DNA from: Pandoraea thiooxydans
GTDB taxonomy: Bacteria > Pseudomonadota > Gammaproteobacteria > Burkholderiales > Burkholderiaceae
Assembly (NCBI RefSeq): GCF_001931675.1
Contig: NZ_CP014839.1
Span: 3,782,001-3,846,000, forward strand
DNA: 64,000 bases
Direction of reading: 5' to 3'
Position 1 is the first letter of the stretch, and every line of letters begins with the position of its first letter. Under the pieces are notes generated by a model. The model did no database searches. It saw only the letters and a list, made by a program, of their open reading frames with translations, and had not been told where the DNA came from. Below, piece after piece: positions 1 through 8,338 of this stretch. A program made the translations under genes and the position numbers.

Positions 1-283
1 CCGCGGTCAACGGCGGCGAACCCAGCACGCCGATGTCGATATCCCCGGATGCCATGGCACTCATCACGGCGGCGCCGGAGTTGAATTTCTTCCAATGAAT
101 CTCGTAACCGGTCGCTTTTTCGAACTTGCCGTCGACCATCGCCTCGATCCACGGGCTATATGTCGTTTGGTAAGCGACGTTGACCACCTTTGGCGAGGCC
201 TGTGCCGAGCCGCCAAGCCCGACCAGCATCGCCAGCGCCCCTCCAAGCACCAGAGAACTCAAGCTTTTAGTCAGATATTTCAT
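1..283 (-). CDS. NitT/TauT-family ABC transporter substrate-binding protein, N-terminal part (cut by window edge)
   Basis: Only the first 94 codons lie in the window. They start at an ATG preceded by AAGGAGCG. Residues 1-29 are a signal peptide ending in AQA. The mature part opens with a VVNVAYQTTYSPW stretch and continues to SGDIDIGVLGSPPLTA, the ligand-cleft pattern of TauA/SsuA-type periplasmic binding proteins. It lies 110 bp downstream of the agmatinase-family gene on the same strand, so the two are probably co-transcribed and the ligand may be a guanidino compound or an amine. That substrate is inference; taurine or sulfonate is the default family guess. Confidence 0.8.
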   Translation of the reverse strand, partial: MKYLTKSLSSLVLGGALAMLVGLGGSAQASPKVVNVAYQTTYSPWIEAMVDGKFEKATGYEIHWKKFNSGAAVMSAMASGDIDIGVLGSPPLTA

Positions 284-393
284 GCTTCGCTCCTTAATAT
301 TTCTTTGAAAGCCGATCGATTCTTACCCTCACACCGACAGCCGAACCCACGCAGACGAGCGCCGACGGGTACCGCCGCCGCATGTCGCTCCTC

Positions 394-1368
394 TTAGCAC
401 CGCTCGCGATGTCTAACGCTTTCGGCCAATACGCAAAGAATTTCAAACAGCAACGTCGCCCCAACCAGTGCCGTATTGCCGCTCGGATCGAACGGTGGCG
501 AGACCTCCACGAGATCGCCGCCAACCAGGTTCAAACCGCGCAGCCCCCGAATCAAGTGCTGCGCCTCGAGGGTGGTCAGCCCGCCGATCTCGGGGGTTCC
601 CGTGCCCGGCGCGTAGACAGGATCCAGCGCGTCGACATCGAACGACACATAGGTCGGACCGTCGCCGACGACGCGCCGGGCCTCGGCGATGACGGCTGGC
701 AGACCCATCGCGTGGAACTCGTCAATGTCGATTACGCGGATGCCCTGCTGCTCGCCCCAGTCATTTTCACTGTCGTTGTAGAGAGCGCCTCGAATGCCGA
801 TTTGCACCGTGCGTTTCGGGTCCAAAAGGCCTTCTTCTATGGCTCGCCGAAACGGCGTGCCATGCGTGTATGGGTTATTGCCGAAATACCTGTCCCAGGT
901 ATCCGTATGCGCATCGAAATGCACCATGCCCACAGGCTTGTCCTTCGCCAGGGCCCGCATGATGGGCAAGGTCACGAGGTGGTCGCCGCCGACCGACAGC
1001 GGCGCGATGCCCACTTTGCACACTTTGGTGTAGAACGCGCAGATTCGATCCAATGAATCGATCAAATCGACGGGGTTGACCGGGGTGTCGCCGAGATCGG
1101 CGCAGTTGCACAATTCAAACGGGTTGATACCGCTCGCGCGATTGACGTTGCGCACCATGGTGGAAATGTCCCGGACCTGCCGGGGTCCATGTCTGGCGCC
1201 CGGGCGATTGGTGGTGCCGCCATCCCAAGGCACGCCGATCAGGCCGATATCCACCTCCGCCAAAGCCGGATCCGCCAGCCCAAGATAGGGAAGGCGCATT
1301 AACGTCGCCAACCCAGAATAACGCGGCATCACCGTGCCGGTAATCGGGGCGAATTTGTTGCCTTGCAT
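394..1368 (-). CDS. Agmatinase-family ureohydrolase (guanidinobutyrase-like)
   Basis: 324 aa, usual length for the arginase/agmatinase superfamily. The binuclear metal site is intact: GGDH at 127-130, DAHTD at 152-156 and SFDVDALDP at 242-250. The segment after the last motif (GTGTPEIGGLTT) and the ending LVEVSPPFDPSGNT are typical of guanidinobutyrase and guanidinopropionase rather than arginase. These enzymes release urea from a guanidino substrate in the cytoplasm. The start has AAGGAG nine bases upstream. A LysR gene is divergent, and a TauA-like binding protein follows on the same strand, suggesting uptake and hydrolysis of one compound. Agmatine, 4-guanidinobutyrate or free guanidine are all possible; the sequence does not settle which. 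Confidence 0.88.
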   Translation of the reverse strand: MQGNKFAPITGTVMPRYSGLATLMRLPYLGLADPALAEVDIGLIGVPWDGGTTNRPGARHGPRQVRDISTMVRNVNRASGINPFELCNCADLGDTPVNPVDLIDSLDRICAFYTKVCKVGIAPLSVGGDHLVTLPIMRALAKDKPVGMVHFDAHTDTWDRYFGNNPYTHGTPFRRAIEEGLLDPKRTVQIGIRGALYNDSENDWGEQQGIRVIDIDEFHAMGLPAVIAEARRVVGDGPTYVSFDVDALDPVYAPGTGTPEIGGLTTLEAQHLIRGLRGLNLVGGDLVEVSPPFDPSGNTALVGATLLFEILCVLAESVRHRERC

Positions 1369-1576
1369 GAACCACTCCTTGCTGACAATATAGATGCGCC
1401 TGCCACGCCGAGACCGCGTACGACATGTGCAGCGTGAAGCGTTACAACGAGTGTTTCATGCGGGGACGATCGAATGAATCCCGAATGATCGAACTTTAGT
1501 TTTGGCTTTTCCCAACTTTCCTCAAAACGCTTGCGAGTCAGCCATTTTGGTCAAGCGCTCATAAAGGCATCCGCAC

Positions 1577-2476
1577 ATGCTCAAGGTGACCGACTTCGAT
1601 CTCCGACTGTTGCGTATCTTCAAGGCGGTCACGGATTGCGGCGGGTTCTCCGCGGCCGAATCCACGCTCGACATGAATCTCTCGACCATCAGTACCCACA
1701 TGACCGACCTGGAAGCGCGCGTGGGCATACGGCTGTGCGAGCGCGGGCGCCGGGGATTCCAGTTGACGGCCGAAGGACGGGCGCTCTACCAATCCGTCTC
1801 GACGCTGTTGGACTGCGTGGAGGACTTCCGCGCGAATGTCGGGGCCCTGCGCGGGCAAATCGGCGGCGAGCTGGCAGTCGGCATCGTGGACAACACGATT
1901 ACGGACGCACGCATGCACGTGGCCGAGGCAATTCGTGCAGTCAAGCTGCGCGGTGGCGACCTCCACATCAAACTGCAGATTCAGTCGCCAAGTGAAATTG
2001 AAGAAGCGGTTCAGGAGCGCAGGCTACATGTCGGTATCGGCCCGTTTCGCAACGCACTTCCTGGCTTGGACTACAAGCCGCTCTATCGCGAAGATCTCTA
2101 TCTGTATTGCGGCAGAGGGCACGCGCTGTTCGATTCGGCCCCGCTCGACATTGCGCTGGAGGCTCTTGGCTCGCTCGACTATGTCGCGCGAGGATATATG
2201 CGCGAAACCAAGGAAGTAGGCGGCCCGGTTAGCTTCAAGGCCACAGCTACCGTCCACCATATGGAAGCCGTCGCGACCCTGATACTGTCGGGGCGATTCA
2301 TTGGGTACCTGCCGAAGCACTACGCCAGGCAGTGGGCCGACAACGACTTGATGCGTGCGCTGCGTCCGGACGTTCTGAGCCACGTTGCCGAATTCAGTCT
2401 CGTGACCCGCAAGGACCGCCAGCCCACCATTGCCTCGCAAATGTTCATCGATGCACTGCTTGCTCACGCCGTCTGA
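1577..2476 (+). CDS. LysR-family transcriptional regulator
   Basis: 299 aa. Residues 1-62 form the winged helix-turn-helix (FDLRLLRIFKAVTDCGGFSAA, then STISTHMTDLEARVG), followed by a type 2 periplasmic-fold effector domain from about residue 90. It is divergent from the agmatinase-family gene, with 208 bp between the start codons. The usual LysR arrangement suggests it controls that gene and the binding protein after it. The effector is unknown. The start has only a weak ribosome site (AAAGG about 9 bases upstream). Confidence 0.88.
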   Translation: MLKVTDFDLRLLRIFKAVTDCGGFSAAESTLDMNLSTISTHMTDLEARVGIRLCERGRRGFQLTAEGRALYQSVSTLLDCVEDFRANVGALRGQIGGELAVGIVDNTITDARMHVAEAIRAVKLRGGDLHIKLQIQSPSEIEEAVQERRLHVGIGPFRNALPGLDYKPLYREDLYLYCGRGHALFDSAPLDIALEALGSLDYVARGYMRETKEVGGPVSFKATATVHHMEAVATLILSGRFIGYLPKHYARQWADNDLMRALRPDVLSHVAEFSLVTRKDRQPTIASQMFIDALLAHAV

Positions 2477-2524
2477 ATTCGATCGCCATCGGGTGGCCGG
2501 CGACCGCGCGTCTCGGATGACGAC

Positions 2525-3988
2525 TTAATAACCCGCAGGCGCAACAAACCCGCCGAATTCAGCCTCCATCAATTGAGCCAGTTTGAGCGGCGTGCGATCC
2601 TCCAGAAACGGCCCGACGATCTGCACACCGATCGGCAGCCCCTGCGACGATACACCGATCGGAACGGACGTGGCCGGCAGTCCGGCAAGCGTGGCAACGC
2701 CGGGCCACACGAGTTGGCGGCCATAGGGATGGGGTTCGCCGTCGATCCATATCCGCCGCGCAGCTCTGTCCGAGTGATCGTGCGGGAAGGCGGTCGTGGG
2801 CGAGACGGGGCAGATCAGCGCATCGAACCCCTTGAAAAATTCGCGCCATTGCGCACGCAGTTTGGCACGGGCATGGTTGGCGACGATCCAGTCGCGATGG
2901 CTCAGCGCCGCCCCACGAACCTGCTCGGCCTCCAGGCCGGCGGCATCTTCGGGCAATGCCGCCGCCTGCTTCTGAAGATCGGCGTAGACCTGTGCTGGCC
3001 AGTTTGCGGCCAGCACAGACATCAGCAACCGCATGTAGAGCCGCGCGCTATCGCCAAGATCGGGGAGCAGTTCACTTTCCTGAGCGACGCGAACGCCGGC
3101 CGCCCCGAGGCGTTCGGCAAGCTTGCCGATCATGGTTCGCACAGCGCTGTCGGTCGGCAGGATCGGATGGGTGTCCAGAACCAGCACGCGAAAGTCGCTC
3201 AGCCGCTCGTGCCGCGGCGCCGGGAGATCGAGCCGGTAGGCAACCCCCGCGTCGATTTCGTCGGGTCCGGCCATGACGTCGAACAGGAGCATCAAGTCCG
3301 AGGCACAACGCGCCATCGGACCGACGACCGCGAGATCGATCGCATCCGGCAAGGGAGCGAGGCTCGGCGGGATATGCCCGCGTGCCGGCACGACGCCGAG
3401 CGTCGGCTTGTGGGCGTATACGCCGCAGAAATGCGCCGGGATGCGCAGCGACCCGCCAAGATCGGAGCCGAGCGCGAGCGGCGCGTAGCCAGCGGCGAGC
3501 GCGGCGGCCGACCCGCCCGAGGAGCCGCCGGGAGAGCGACTGACGTCGAACGGATTATTGGTCGTCCCATAAATGTCGTTGTAGCTCTGCCAGTCCCCAA
3601 GGCCCAACGGAACGTTCGTTTTACCCAGCACGATGCCGCCGGCGGCCTTGACGCGCGAAACCGTCAAGGCGTCCTGCGGCGCAACGAAATTCCTGTGTTG
3701 CGGAAAGCCCCATGTGGTCGGCAGGCCCGCGACGTTGAAGGATTCCTTGACGAGCAGTGGAATGCCCAGCAGCGGCCGCTGCTCGCCCGCCGCCAACGCG
3801 CGATCGGCCGCACGTGCGGCGACGCGCGAGCGCTCGTAATCGCGCACGCACACGGCATTGAGTTTGGGCTCGAGTCGTTCGATGCGGGCAATGGCCGATT
3901 CCGCAAGTTCGCAAGCCGATACCTGCCTGGCCGACAGCGCGACGGCCAGCTCTCGGACAGATTTGTATTCCCATTCGATGTCCGTCAT
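2525..3988 (-). CDS. Amidase (amidase-signature family)
   Basis: 487 aa. The Ser-cisSer-Lys triad is visible: Lys81 in LLVKESFNV, cis-Ser156 in PGGSSGGS and nucleophile Ser180 in GSDLGGSLRIP. The 24-residue gap between the two serines is standard for the family. It hydrolyses a carboxamide to acid and ammonia in the cytoplasm; no signal peptide is seen. The substrate cannot be told, since the family includes indoleacetamide, aryl amide and malonamide hydrolases. It converges on the LysR gene and is not clearly part of an operon. Confidence 0.87.
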   Translation of the reverse strand: MTDIEWEYKSVRELAVALSARQVSACELAESAIARIERLEPKLNAVCVRDYERSRVAARAADRALAAGEQRPLLGIPLLVKESFNVAGLPTTWGFPQHRNFVAPQDALTVSRVKAAGGIVLGKTNVPLGLGDWQSYNDIYGTTNNPFDVSRSPGGSSGGSAAALAAGYAPLALGSDLGGSLRIPAHFCGVYAHKPTLGVVPARGHIPPSLAPLPDAIDLAVVGPMARCASDLMLLFDVMAGPDEIDAGVAYRLDLPAPRHERLSDFRVLVLDTHPILPTDSAVRTMIGKLAERLGAAGVRVAQESELLPDLGDSARLYMRLLMSVLAANWPAQVYADLQKQAAALPEDAAGLEAEQVRGAALSHRDWIVANHARAKLRAQWREFFKGFDALICPVSPTTAFPHDHSDRAARRIWIDGEPHPYGRQLVWPGVATLAGLPATSVPIGVSSQGLPIGVQIVGPFLEDRTPLKLAQLMEAEFGGFVAPAGY

Positions 3989-4104
3989 GCGCGACGATCT
4001 CCGATGTCAATGCCATGCGCCCCAGCTGGCGCCCCTGGGTTTCTTTCGCACCGCCCTTCCCGGCCGTCGGGTCGGACATATTGCGGGAACGGCCAATGCC
4101 TCGA

Positions 4105-4698
4105 TCACGGATGCACTTTCTCGTGTCGCGCCAGCATGAGCACGAACTGTGAAATTTTCCGGGCCCGGGTTTCCGCTTTTTTGACGGTTTGAATCCTGAA
4201 AAGCACAGCGTACCGATTCCGACTGTCGAGCGTCTCGAAGAAATCTTTCGCGCGCGGATTCCTGTCGAGCTCCGCCTGAAAATCGGCCGGCACAGTCGCC
4301 CGGCTGGACGAGTCATAGGCGGCGTCCCAGCGCCCGTCGCTCTTCGCACACTCGATCGCCGCGAGCCCGGCCGGCGTCATGGCGCCCGTCTCGATCAACG
4401 CCAACGCCCTGGCCTTGTTGATTTTCGACCAAATGCTTTGGTCCGAGCGCCGGGTAAATTTCTGCAGCCAGAATTGCTCGCTGTGAGATTTCTTTTGCCC
4501 ATCGATCCACCCGAAGCAAAGCGCGATTTCGATCGCCTCCTCGTATGAGACGGACGATGCTTCGGCTCGCTTCCTGGCGAGCTGAAGCCATACGCCGGGG
4601 GATGTGGCGTGATGTTCGCTCAGCCAGACCGACCAGTCCTGTTGCCGCTCGAAGTGATGGATCGGCAATTGTGTAGTGGGCTTGGGGCGAGGCGTCAT
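4105..4698 (-). CDS. YdeI/OmpD-associated family protein
   Basis: 197 aa. The sequence shows the family features: an N-terminal WLSEHHATSPGVWLQLARK block, IALCFGWIDGQKK near residue 85, FTRRSDQSIWSKINKARALALIETGAMTPAG in the middle, and a C-terminal basic helical tail with RNRYAVLFRIQTVKKAETRARKI. Members are small cytoplasmic proteins of poorly defined role, some linked to envelope stress or peptide resistance. It stands alone between an amidase and a small monooxygenase-like gene. The family call is firm; the function is unknown. Confidence 0.85.
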   Translation of the reverse strand: MTPRPKPTTQLPIHHFERQQDWSVWLSEHHATSPGVWLQLARKRAEASSVSYEEAIEIALCFGWIDGQKKSHSEQFWLQKFTRRSDQSIWSKINKARALALIETGAMTPAGLAAIECAKSDGRWDAAYDSSSRATVPADFQAELDRNPRAKDFFETLDSRNRYAVLFRIQTVKKAETRARKISQFVLMLARHEKVHP

Positions 4699-4792
4699 GC
4701 GTTGCTCCCGGGGGCGTCTATTTTATGAATAGCGGCAGGCGGGCCGCTTTTGACAGCCACGTCGTGCGCCCGCCTCGCAGCGCACTCGCGCC

Positions 4793-5101
4793 TCAGCAGG
4801 GCTGCAACACATTGATCACCCGGCTGGCCAGCAACGGCTTGGTATTGCGGCCGTATTCCGCCATGTGAGCCGAGGCCGCGTGCGCTCTCAACGCGTCGCC
4901 GCTTTCCCAGCACTCGATGATGACGAAGGTGTCGTCGCCCAGCGGTGTCTGGATCGCGCCGAAGTTCGGTACGTCGGCGACCGCCTCGTAGCGGATGCAT
5001 CCCTGCTCGGCGAGCACCGCCGGGCGGTTTTTGTTGAACAGCGCGAGCACCGCGTCGCGCTGGCCGGGCAGAGCTGTGATAGTGGCAATGACGTGAATCA
5101 T
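4793..5101 (-). CDS. Antibiotic biosynthesis monooxygenase (ABM) domain protein, putative quinol monooxygenase
   Basis: 102 aa, the size of a single ferredoxin-like ABM domain. It begins MIHVIATITALPGQRD, the first beta strand of the YgiN-type fold, and contains CIRYEAVADVPN and FVIIECWESGDALRAH, the conserved second and third strands and the trailing helix. Such dimers oxidise quinols or phenols, or simply bind them, without a cofactor. It may relate to the XRE regulator upstream on the same strand, 94 bp away, but no link is shown. Confidence 0.85.
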   Translation of the reverse strand: MIHVIATITALPGQRDAVLALFNKNRPAVLAEQGCIRYEAVADVPNFGAIQTPLGDDTFVIIECWESGDALRAHAASAHMAEYGRNTKPLLASRVINVLQPC

Positions 5102-5195
5102 CCGGGCATTCTCCGTGGCAGGTCAGGTGTTCAATTCTCGCATCGCATCATAGCCCTGTTCGGCAAGACTGGCAGCCGGCTCATCGCTCGGCACG

Positions 5196-6023
5196 TCAGC
5201 GCTGCGCGGCAAGCGCCCGGATGCGTCGGGTAACCTCCGGGTCGAGCGGCGTATAGACGATCATGTTCAGGTCCGGGCGGCCGTCGACGGCGAATGCGGA
5301 GTACTCCAATTCGATTTGTCCAAGCATCGGATGCACCAAGCGCTTGACGCCGTCGCCGTTGCCCGAACTCCACACTTCGTTTTCCTGCCATAGGGCGTCG
5401 AACTCGGGGCTCATGCCGCGCAGCTCGGCCACCAGCTCAGCGGCCTCCGAGGTCAGGCCGGCGCGAGCCACGTCGGCTCGAAACGCACCGACCACGAAGC
5501 GTGCGATGCTGTCCCAATCGTGCTGTTGCGCGCGTACCGCAGGGTTGCGAAACAGAAAATGGAGAATGTTGCGCTGACCGGGCGGCAGCGCGTCGTAGTC
5601 GGTGAGCACGACCGCCGCCGCGCGGTTCCACGCAACGACGTCCCAGGTCGCCGTCTTGATGATGGCCGGGCTCGCCTCGAGCGAATCGAGCAGCCGCTGC
5701 AACCGTGGGCTGACGCCGTCGACGCGCCGGTAGCGGACTTCAGGCGGTCGCCCCAGCCCCAGCATGAACAGGTGCTCGCGCTCGGCGTCGGTGAGCATCA
5801 GCGCGCCGGCGATGCGCTCCAGCACTTCGGCCGACGGCCCGCCGCCGCGCCCCTGCTCGAGCCAGGTGTACCAGGTCGGACTGATGTTGGCGCGCTGCGC
5901 CACCTCTTCGCGGCGCAGCCCCGGCGTGCGCCGACGCCCGGAAAACCCGAAGCTTGCCGGGTCCAGGCGGGTGCGGCGGCTTTTCAGAAAGTCGCCCAGC
6001 GATTTGGCCGTGCTCACTGCCAT
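5196..6023 (-). CDS. XRE-family regulator with MmyB-like ligand-binding domain
   Basis: 275 aa. Residues 8-80 are an XRE helix-turn-helix (LGDFLKSRR, TPGLRREEVAQRANISPTWY, LEQGR). Residues 105-270 match the MmyB-type PAS-like domain (TATWDVVAWNRAAAVVL, NILHFLFRNP, LVHPMLGQIELEY), which in known members binds a fatty-acid-like ligand. It is divergent from the SDR gene with a 98-bp gap that holds a TAGT/ACTA dyad, so it very likely controls that gene and perhaps itself. This regulator-oxidoreductase pair is common in proteobacteria and actinobacteria. Confidence 0.9.
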   Translation of the reverse strand: MAVSTAKSLGDFLKSRRTRLDPASFGFSGRRRTPGLRREEVAQRANISPTWYTWLEQGRGGGPSAEVLERIAGALMLTDAEREHLFMLGLGRPPEVRYRRVDGVSPRLQRLLDSLEASPAIIKTATWDVVAWNRAAAVVLTDYDALPPGQRNILHFLFRNPAVRAQQHDWDSIARFVVGAFRADVARAGLTSEAAELVAELRGMSPEFDALWQENEVWSSGNGDGVKRLVHPMLGQIELEYSAFAVDGRPDLNMIVYTPLDPEVTRRIRALAAQR

Positions 6024-6034
6024 GGTGATCCTGT

Positions 6035-6048
6035 TAGTCGTTTTACTA
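6035..6048. promoter_or_regulatory. Candidate operator between XRE regulator and SDR gene
   Basis: Inverted repeat TAGT, six bases, ACTA, flanked by TCCT on the left and AGGA on the right. It lies 12 bp outside the regulator's start codon and 74 bp before the SDR start, in the shared promoter gap. Short arms make this only a candidate. Confidence 0.35.
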
Positions 6049-6121
6049 GGATAAGGTCACTACTTTAACGGGATAACCAAGGAGCGGATAGTGTTCGGGT
6101 GAACACCCTGGAGATTTCACT

Positions 6122-7012
6122 ATGCGTATTTTCTTGACGGGCGCAACCGGCTTCATTGGTTCGACCCTTGTTCCCGAACTCATCGCCGCGGGTCATCAGG
6201 TGCTTGGCATGGCCCGTTCCGAGGCAGGCGCGCAGGCGCTGATCGATGCGGGCGCCGAGGTGCATCGCGGCACGCTCGAGGACCCGGAAAGCCTGCGCCG
6301 GGGGGCCGCGCAGGCCGACGGGGTGATCCACACGGCGTTCGATCACGATTTCTCGAAGTTCGTCGAGAACTGCGAAAAGGACAAGCGCGCAATCGCCGCG
6401 CTCGGCGCCGCGCTGGCCGGCTCCGACCGGCCGCTGGTGATCACCTCGGGTACCGGCATGGGCAGCGGCGAGCACGGCGAGCCGGCCAGCGAAGACGTGT
6501 TCAACCCCAACCACCCCAATCCCCGTGCGGCTTCCGAGCTGGCCGGCCAGGCCTTGCTGGAGGACGGCATCAATGTATCGGTGGTACGGCTGCCGCAGGT
6601 ACACAACGTGTTCAGGCAAGGGCTCATCACGCCCCTGGTCGGTATCGCGCGCGACAAGGGCGTGGTCGCCTATGTGGGTGACGGCGATAACCGCTGGCCG
6701 GCCGGCCATGTGGTCGACGCCGCCCGCCTGTACCGGCTCGCCATCGAGGCGCGCGAGCCCGGCGCGCGTTATCACGCGGTCGGCGAAGAAGGCGTGCGCA
6801 GCCGGGAAATCGCCGAGGCGCTCGGCCGGGGCCTGGGTCTGCCGGTCGTGTCGATCGCGCCGGAAGAAGCCCCGGCGCATTTCGGCTGGATGGCGATGTT
6901 CGTCGGACTCGACATGCCGGCGTCCAGCACCCTGACCCAGGCGCGCCTGGGTTGGCGGCCGAGCGGGCCGACGCTGATCGCCGATCTCGACGAAGGGCGT
7001 TTCGCCGGCTAG
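6122..7012 (+). CDS. SDR-family NAD(P)-dependent oxidoreductase (atypical/extended)
   Basis: 296 aa. The N-terminus MRIFLTGATGFIGS carries the Rossmann glycine motif GxxGxxG at residues 7-13. The middle has TSGTGMGSGEHGEPASEDVF and the C-terminal half resembles nucleoside-diphosphate-sugar epimerases. The usual YxxxK is not evident where expected (RAASELAGQALLEDG instead), a trait of atypical SDRs in this subgroup. GGAG sits 8 bases before the ATG. It is expressed divergently from the XRE/MmyB regulator. The substrate is unknown; related genes are often induced by electrophiles or oxidants. Confidence 0.87.
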   Translation: MRIFLTGATGFIGSTLVPELIAAGHQVLGMARSEAGAQALIDAGAEVHRGTLEDPESLRRGAAQADGVIHTAFDHDFSKFVENCEKDKRAIAALGAALAGSDRPLVITSGTGMGSGEHGEPASEDVFNPNHPNPRAASELAGQALLEDGINVSVVRLPQVHNVFRQGLITPLVGIARDKGVVAYVGDGDNRWPAGHVVDAARLYRLAIEAREPGARYHAVGEEGVRSREIAEALGRGLGLPVVSIAPEEAPAHFGWMAMFVGLDMPASSTLTQARLGWRPSGPTLIADLDEGRFAG

Positions 7013-7075
7013 ATCGGTTGGCGACAAAGCGCGGCCAGCGCGCGCCCAGGGCACCGGCTTCGCCTTGGCGCGCCC

Positions 7076-7528
7076 CTACTCGTCGAGCTGCGCGGGACTG
7101 ATGGGTTTGTGGCTGACCTGGGTCGACAGCACGATGGCGCTCGAGGTCGAGCCGAACGCGTTGAGCTCTTCGATGATGCGCTGCAAATGCAGCACGTCGG
7201 TGGCAAGCACGCGCAATACCGCGCAATCGTCGCCGGTCACGGTGTGGCACTCGACGATCTCGGGCCGCGCCTTCGCGAACGCCTCGTACGGCCGCCCGGC
7301 CTGAGCCCGGATCCGGATCACCGCGTCGATGGTGTAGCCAAGTTTGGCCGGATCGACGATGGCGCGATAGCCGGCGATGACGCCCTGTGCTTCGAGCCGC
7401 TTGATGCGCTCGGACACGGCGGGTTGGCTCAGGTGCACGCGCCGGCCGATTTCCGCGTGCGAGGCGCGCGCGTCCTGCTGCAAAAGCGCGAGAATTTTGC
7501 GGTCGTGCTGGTCCACTTTGATATTCAT
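7076..7528 (-). CDS. Lrp/AsnC-family transcriptional regulator
   Basis: 150 aa from the ATG giving MNIKVDQHDRKILALL; a longer frame would add ten poorly conserved residues. The N-terminal helix-turn-helix (RASHAEIGRRVHLSQPAVSERIKRLEAQGVI) is followed by a RAM domain (ECHTVTGDDCAVLRVLATD) that binds amino acids. It is divergent from the LysE exporter gene, the standard layout in which an Lrp-type protein senses an amino acid and switches on its exporter. An AGGAATATTCCT palindrome lies in the shared gap. Confidence 0.92.
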   Translation of the reverse strand: MNIKVDQHDRKILALLQQDARASHAEIGRRVHLSQPAVSERIKRLEAQGVIAGYRAIVDPAKLGYTIDAVIRIRAQAGRPYEAFAKARPEIVECHTVTGDDCAVLRVLATDVLHLQRIIEELNAFGSTSSAIVLSTQVSHKPISPAQLDE

Positions 7529-7622
7529 GGAAATTCTCGAATAAATCGAATGAATCACATGGCTTTCGTGCGAATTGGCTTTGAACGCCCATTAAAAAAT
7601 GCGCGATTTGCCGATACATTAC

Positions 7623-7634
7623 AGGAATATTCCT
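7623..7634. promoter_or_regulatory. Lrp-type palindromic operator candidate
   Basis: Perfect 12-bp palindrome AGGAATATTCCT, preceded by C, ending 19 bp before the LysE-family start codon. It resembles the CAG...CTG dyad with AT-rich centre bound by Lrp/AsnC regulators, and the Lrp gene is the divergent neighbour. Confidence 0.5.
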
Positions 7635-7653
7635 CTATCGCGCGAGTCACGCC

Positions 7654-8277
7654 ATGCCCCTGAAAATCTGGTTGATCTTCGTTATGACCACCGGTCTCGT
7701 GTGCTTCACGCCGGGCGTCGCGGCACTGCTGGTGATCGCGCAAGGCATCTCGCACGGCATGCGCCGCAGCTACTGGGCGATTGCAGGTATTGCGCTGGCC
7801 AATTCCATCTATTTCGCGCTATCGGCGACCGGCCTGTCGGCGCTGATCGTCGCCAGTCACGAGGCGTTCGCCGCGGTGAAATGGGCCGGCGTCGCCTACC
7901 TCATTTACCTCGGTGTGCGCGCGCTGCTCAACCGCTCGAGCGCGCTGAGCATCCGCACGTCCGGGGTCACCTCGCTCAGCGGGCCGCGCGCGTTGGCCCA
8001 GGGTCTGATGGTGGAGCTGGCCAACCCGAAGGCACTGCTGTTCTTTCTGGCGCTGCTGCCGCAATTCGTCGACGTGCACCAGTCGATCTGGCTGCAGATG
8101 CTGATCTTCGGCCTGACGACCTTCCTGCTGGATCTCTGCTCGTATTCGTTCTATGCGTGGCTGGGTGCGAAAAGCCAGGGGATCGTCACCGACCGGCGCT
8201 GGGCCGGCGCGGCCGGCCGCGCCGCCGGGGTGGTGCTGATTGCCGCCGGCGTGTTGACGGCGTTTGCGAAGGCTTGA
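7654..8277 (+). CDS. LysE-family amino acid exporter
   Basis: 207 aa, typical for LysE/RhtB carriers. Six hydrophobic segments are visible, starting with WLIFVMTTGLVCFTPGVAALLV, where the family's conserved PGP-like turn appears as TPGV. The loop NPKALLFFLALLPQFVD at about residue 125 is the family's best-conserved block. It sits in the inner membrane and exports an amino acid or small amine using the proton gradient. The divergent Lrp-family gene is its likely regulator. Substrate unknown. Confidence 0.92.
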   Translation: MPLKIWLIFVMTTGLVCFTPGVAALLVIAQGISHGMRRSYWAIAGIALANSIYFALSATGLSALIVASHEAFAAVKWAGVAYLIYLGVRALLNRSSALSIRTSGVTSLSGPRALAQGLMVELANPKALLFFLALLPQFVDVHQSIWLQMLIFGLTTFLLDLCSYSFYAWLGAKSQGIVTDRRWAGAAGRAAGVVLIAAGVLTAFAKA

Positions 8278-8338
8278 GACGTGCCTGGCGCGTCCGTCCA
8301 GCATGGTGAGCGCAGCCAGATCCCGGGAGTGAGGTGTG

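Noticed and set aside
1369-1576. Guanidine riboswitch in front of the agmatinase-family gene
   Set aside because: No conserved ykkC or mini-ykkC motifs (paired ACGR loops, long conserved stem) were seen; LysR control is simpler.
2573-4192. Long open frame (539 codons) antisense to the amidase gene
   Set aside because: It mirrors the amidase coding frame in GC-rich DNA, lacks a domain signature, and its composition is Arg/Gly-rich as expected for shadow frames.
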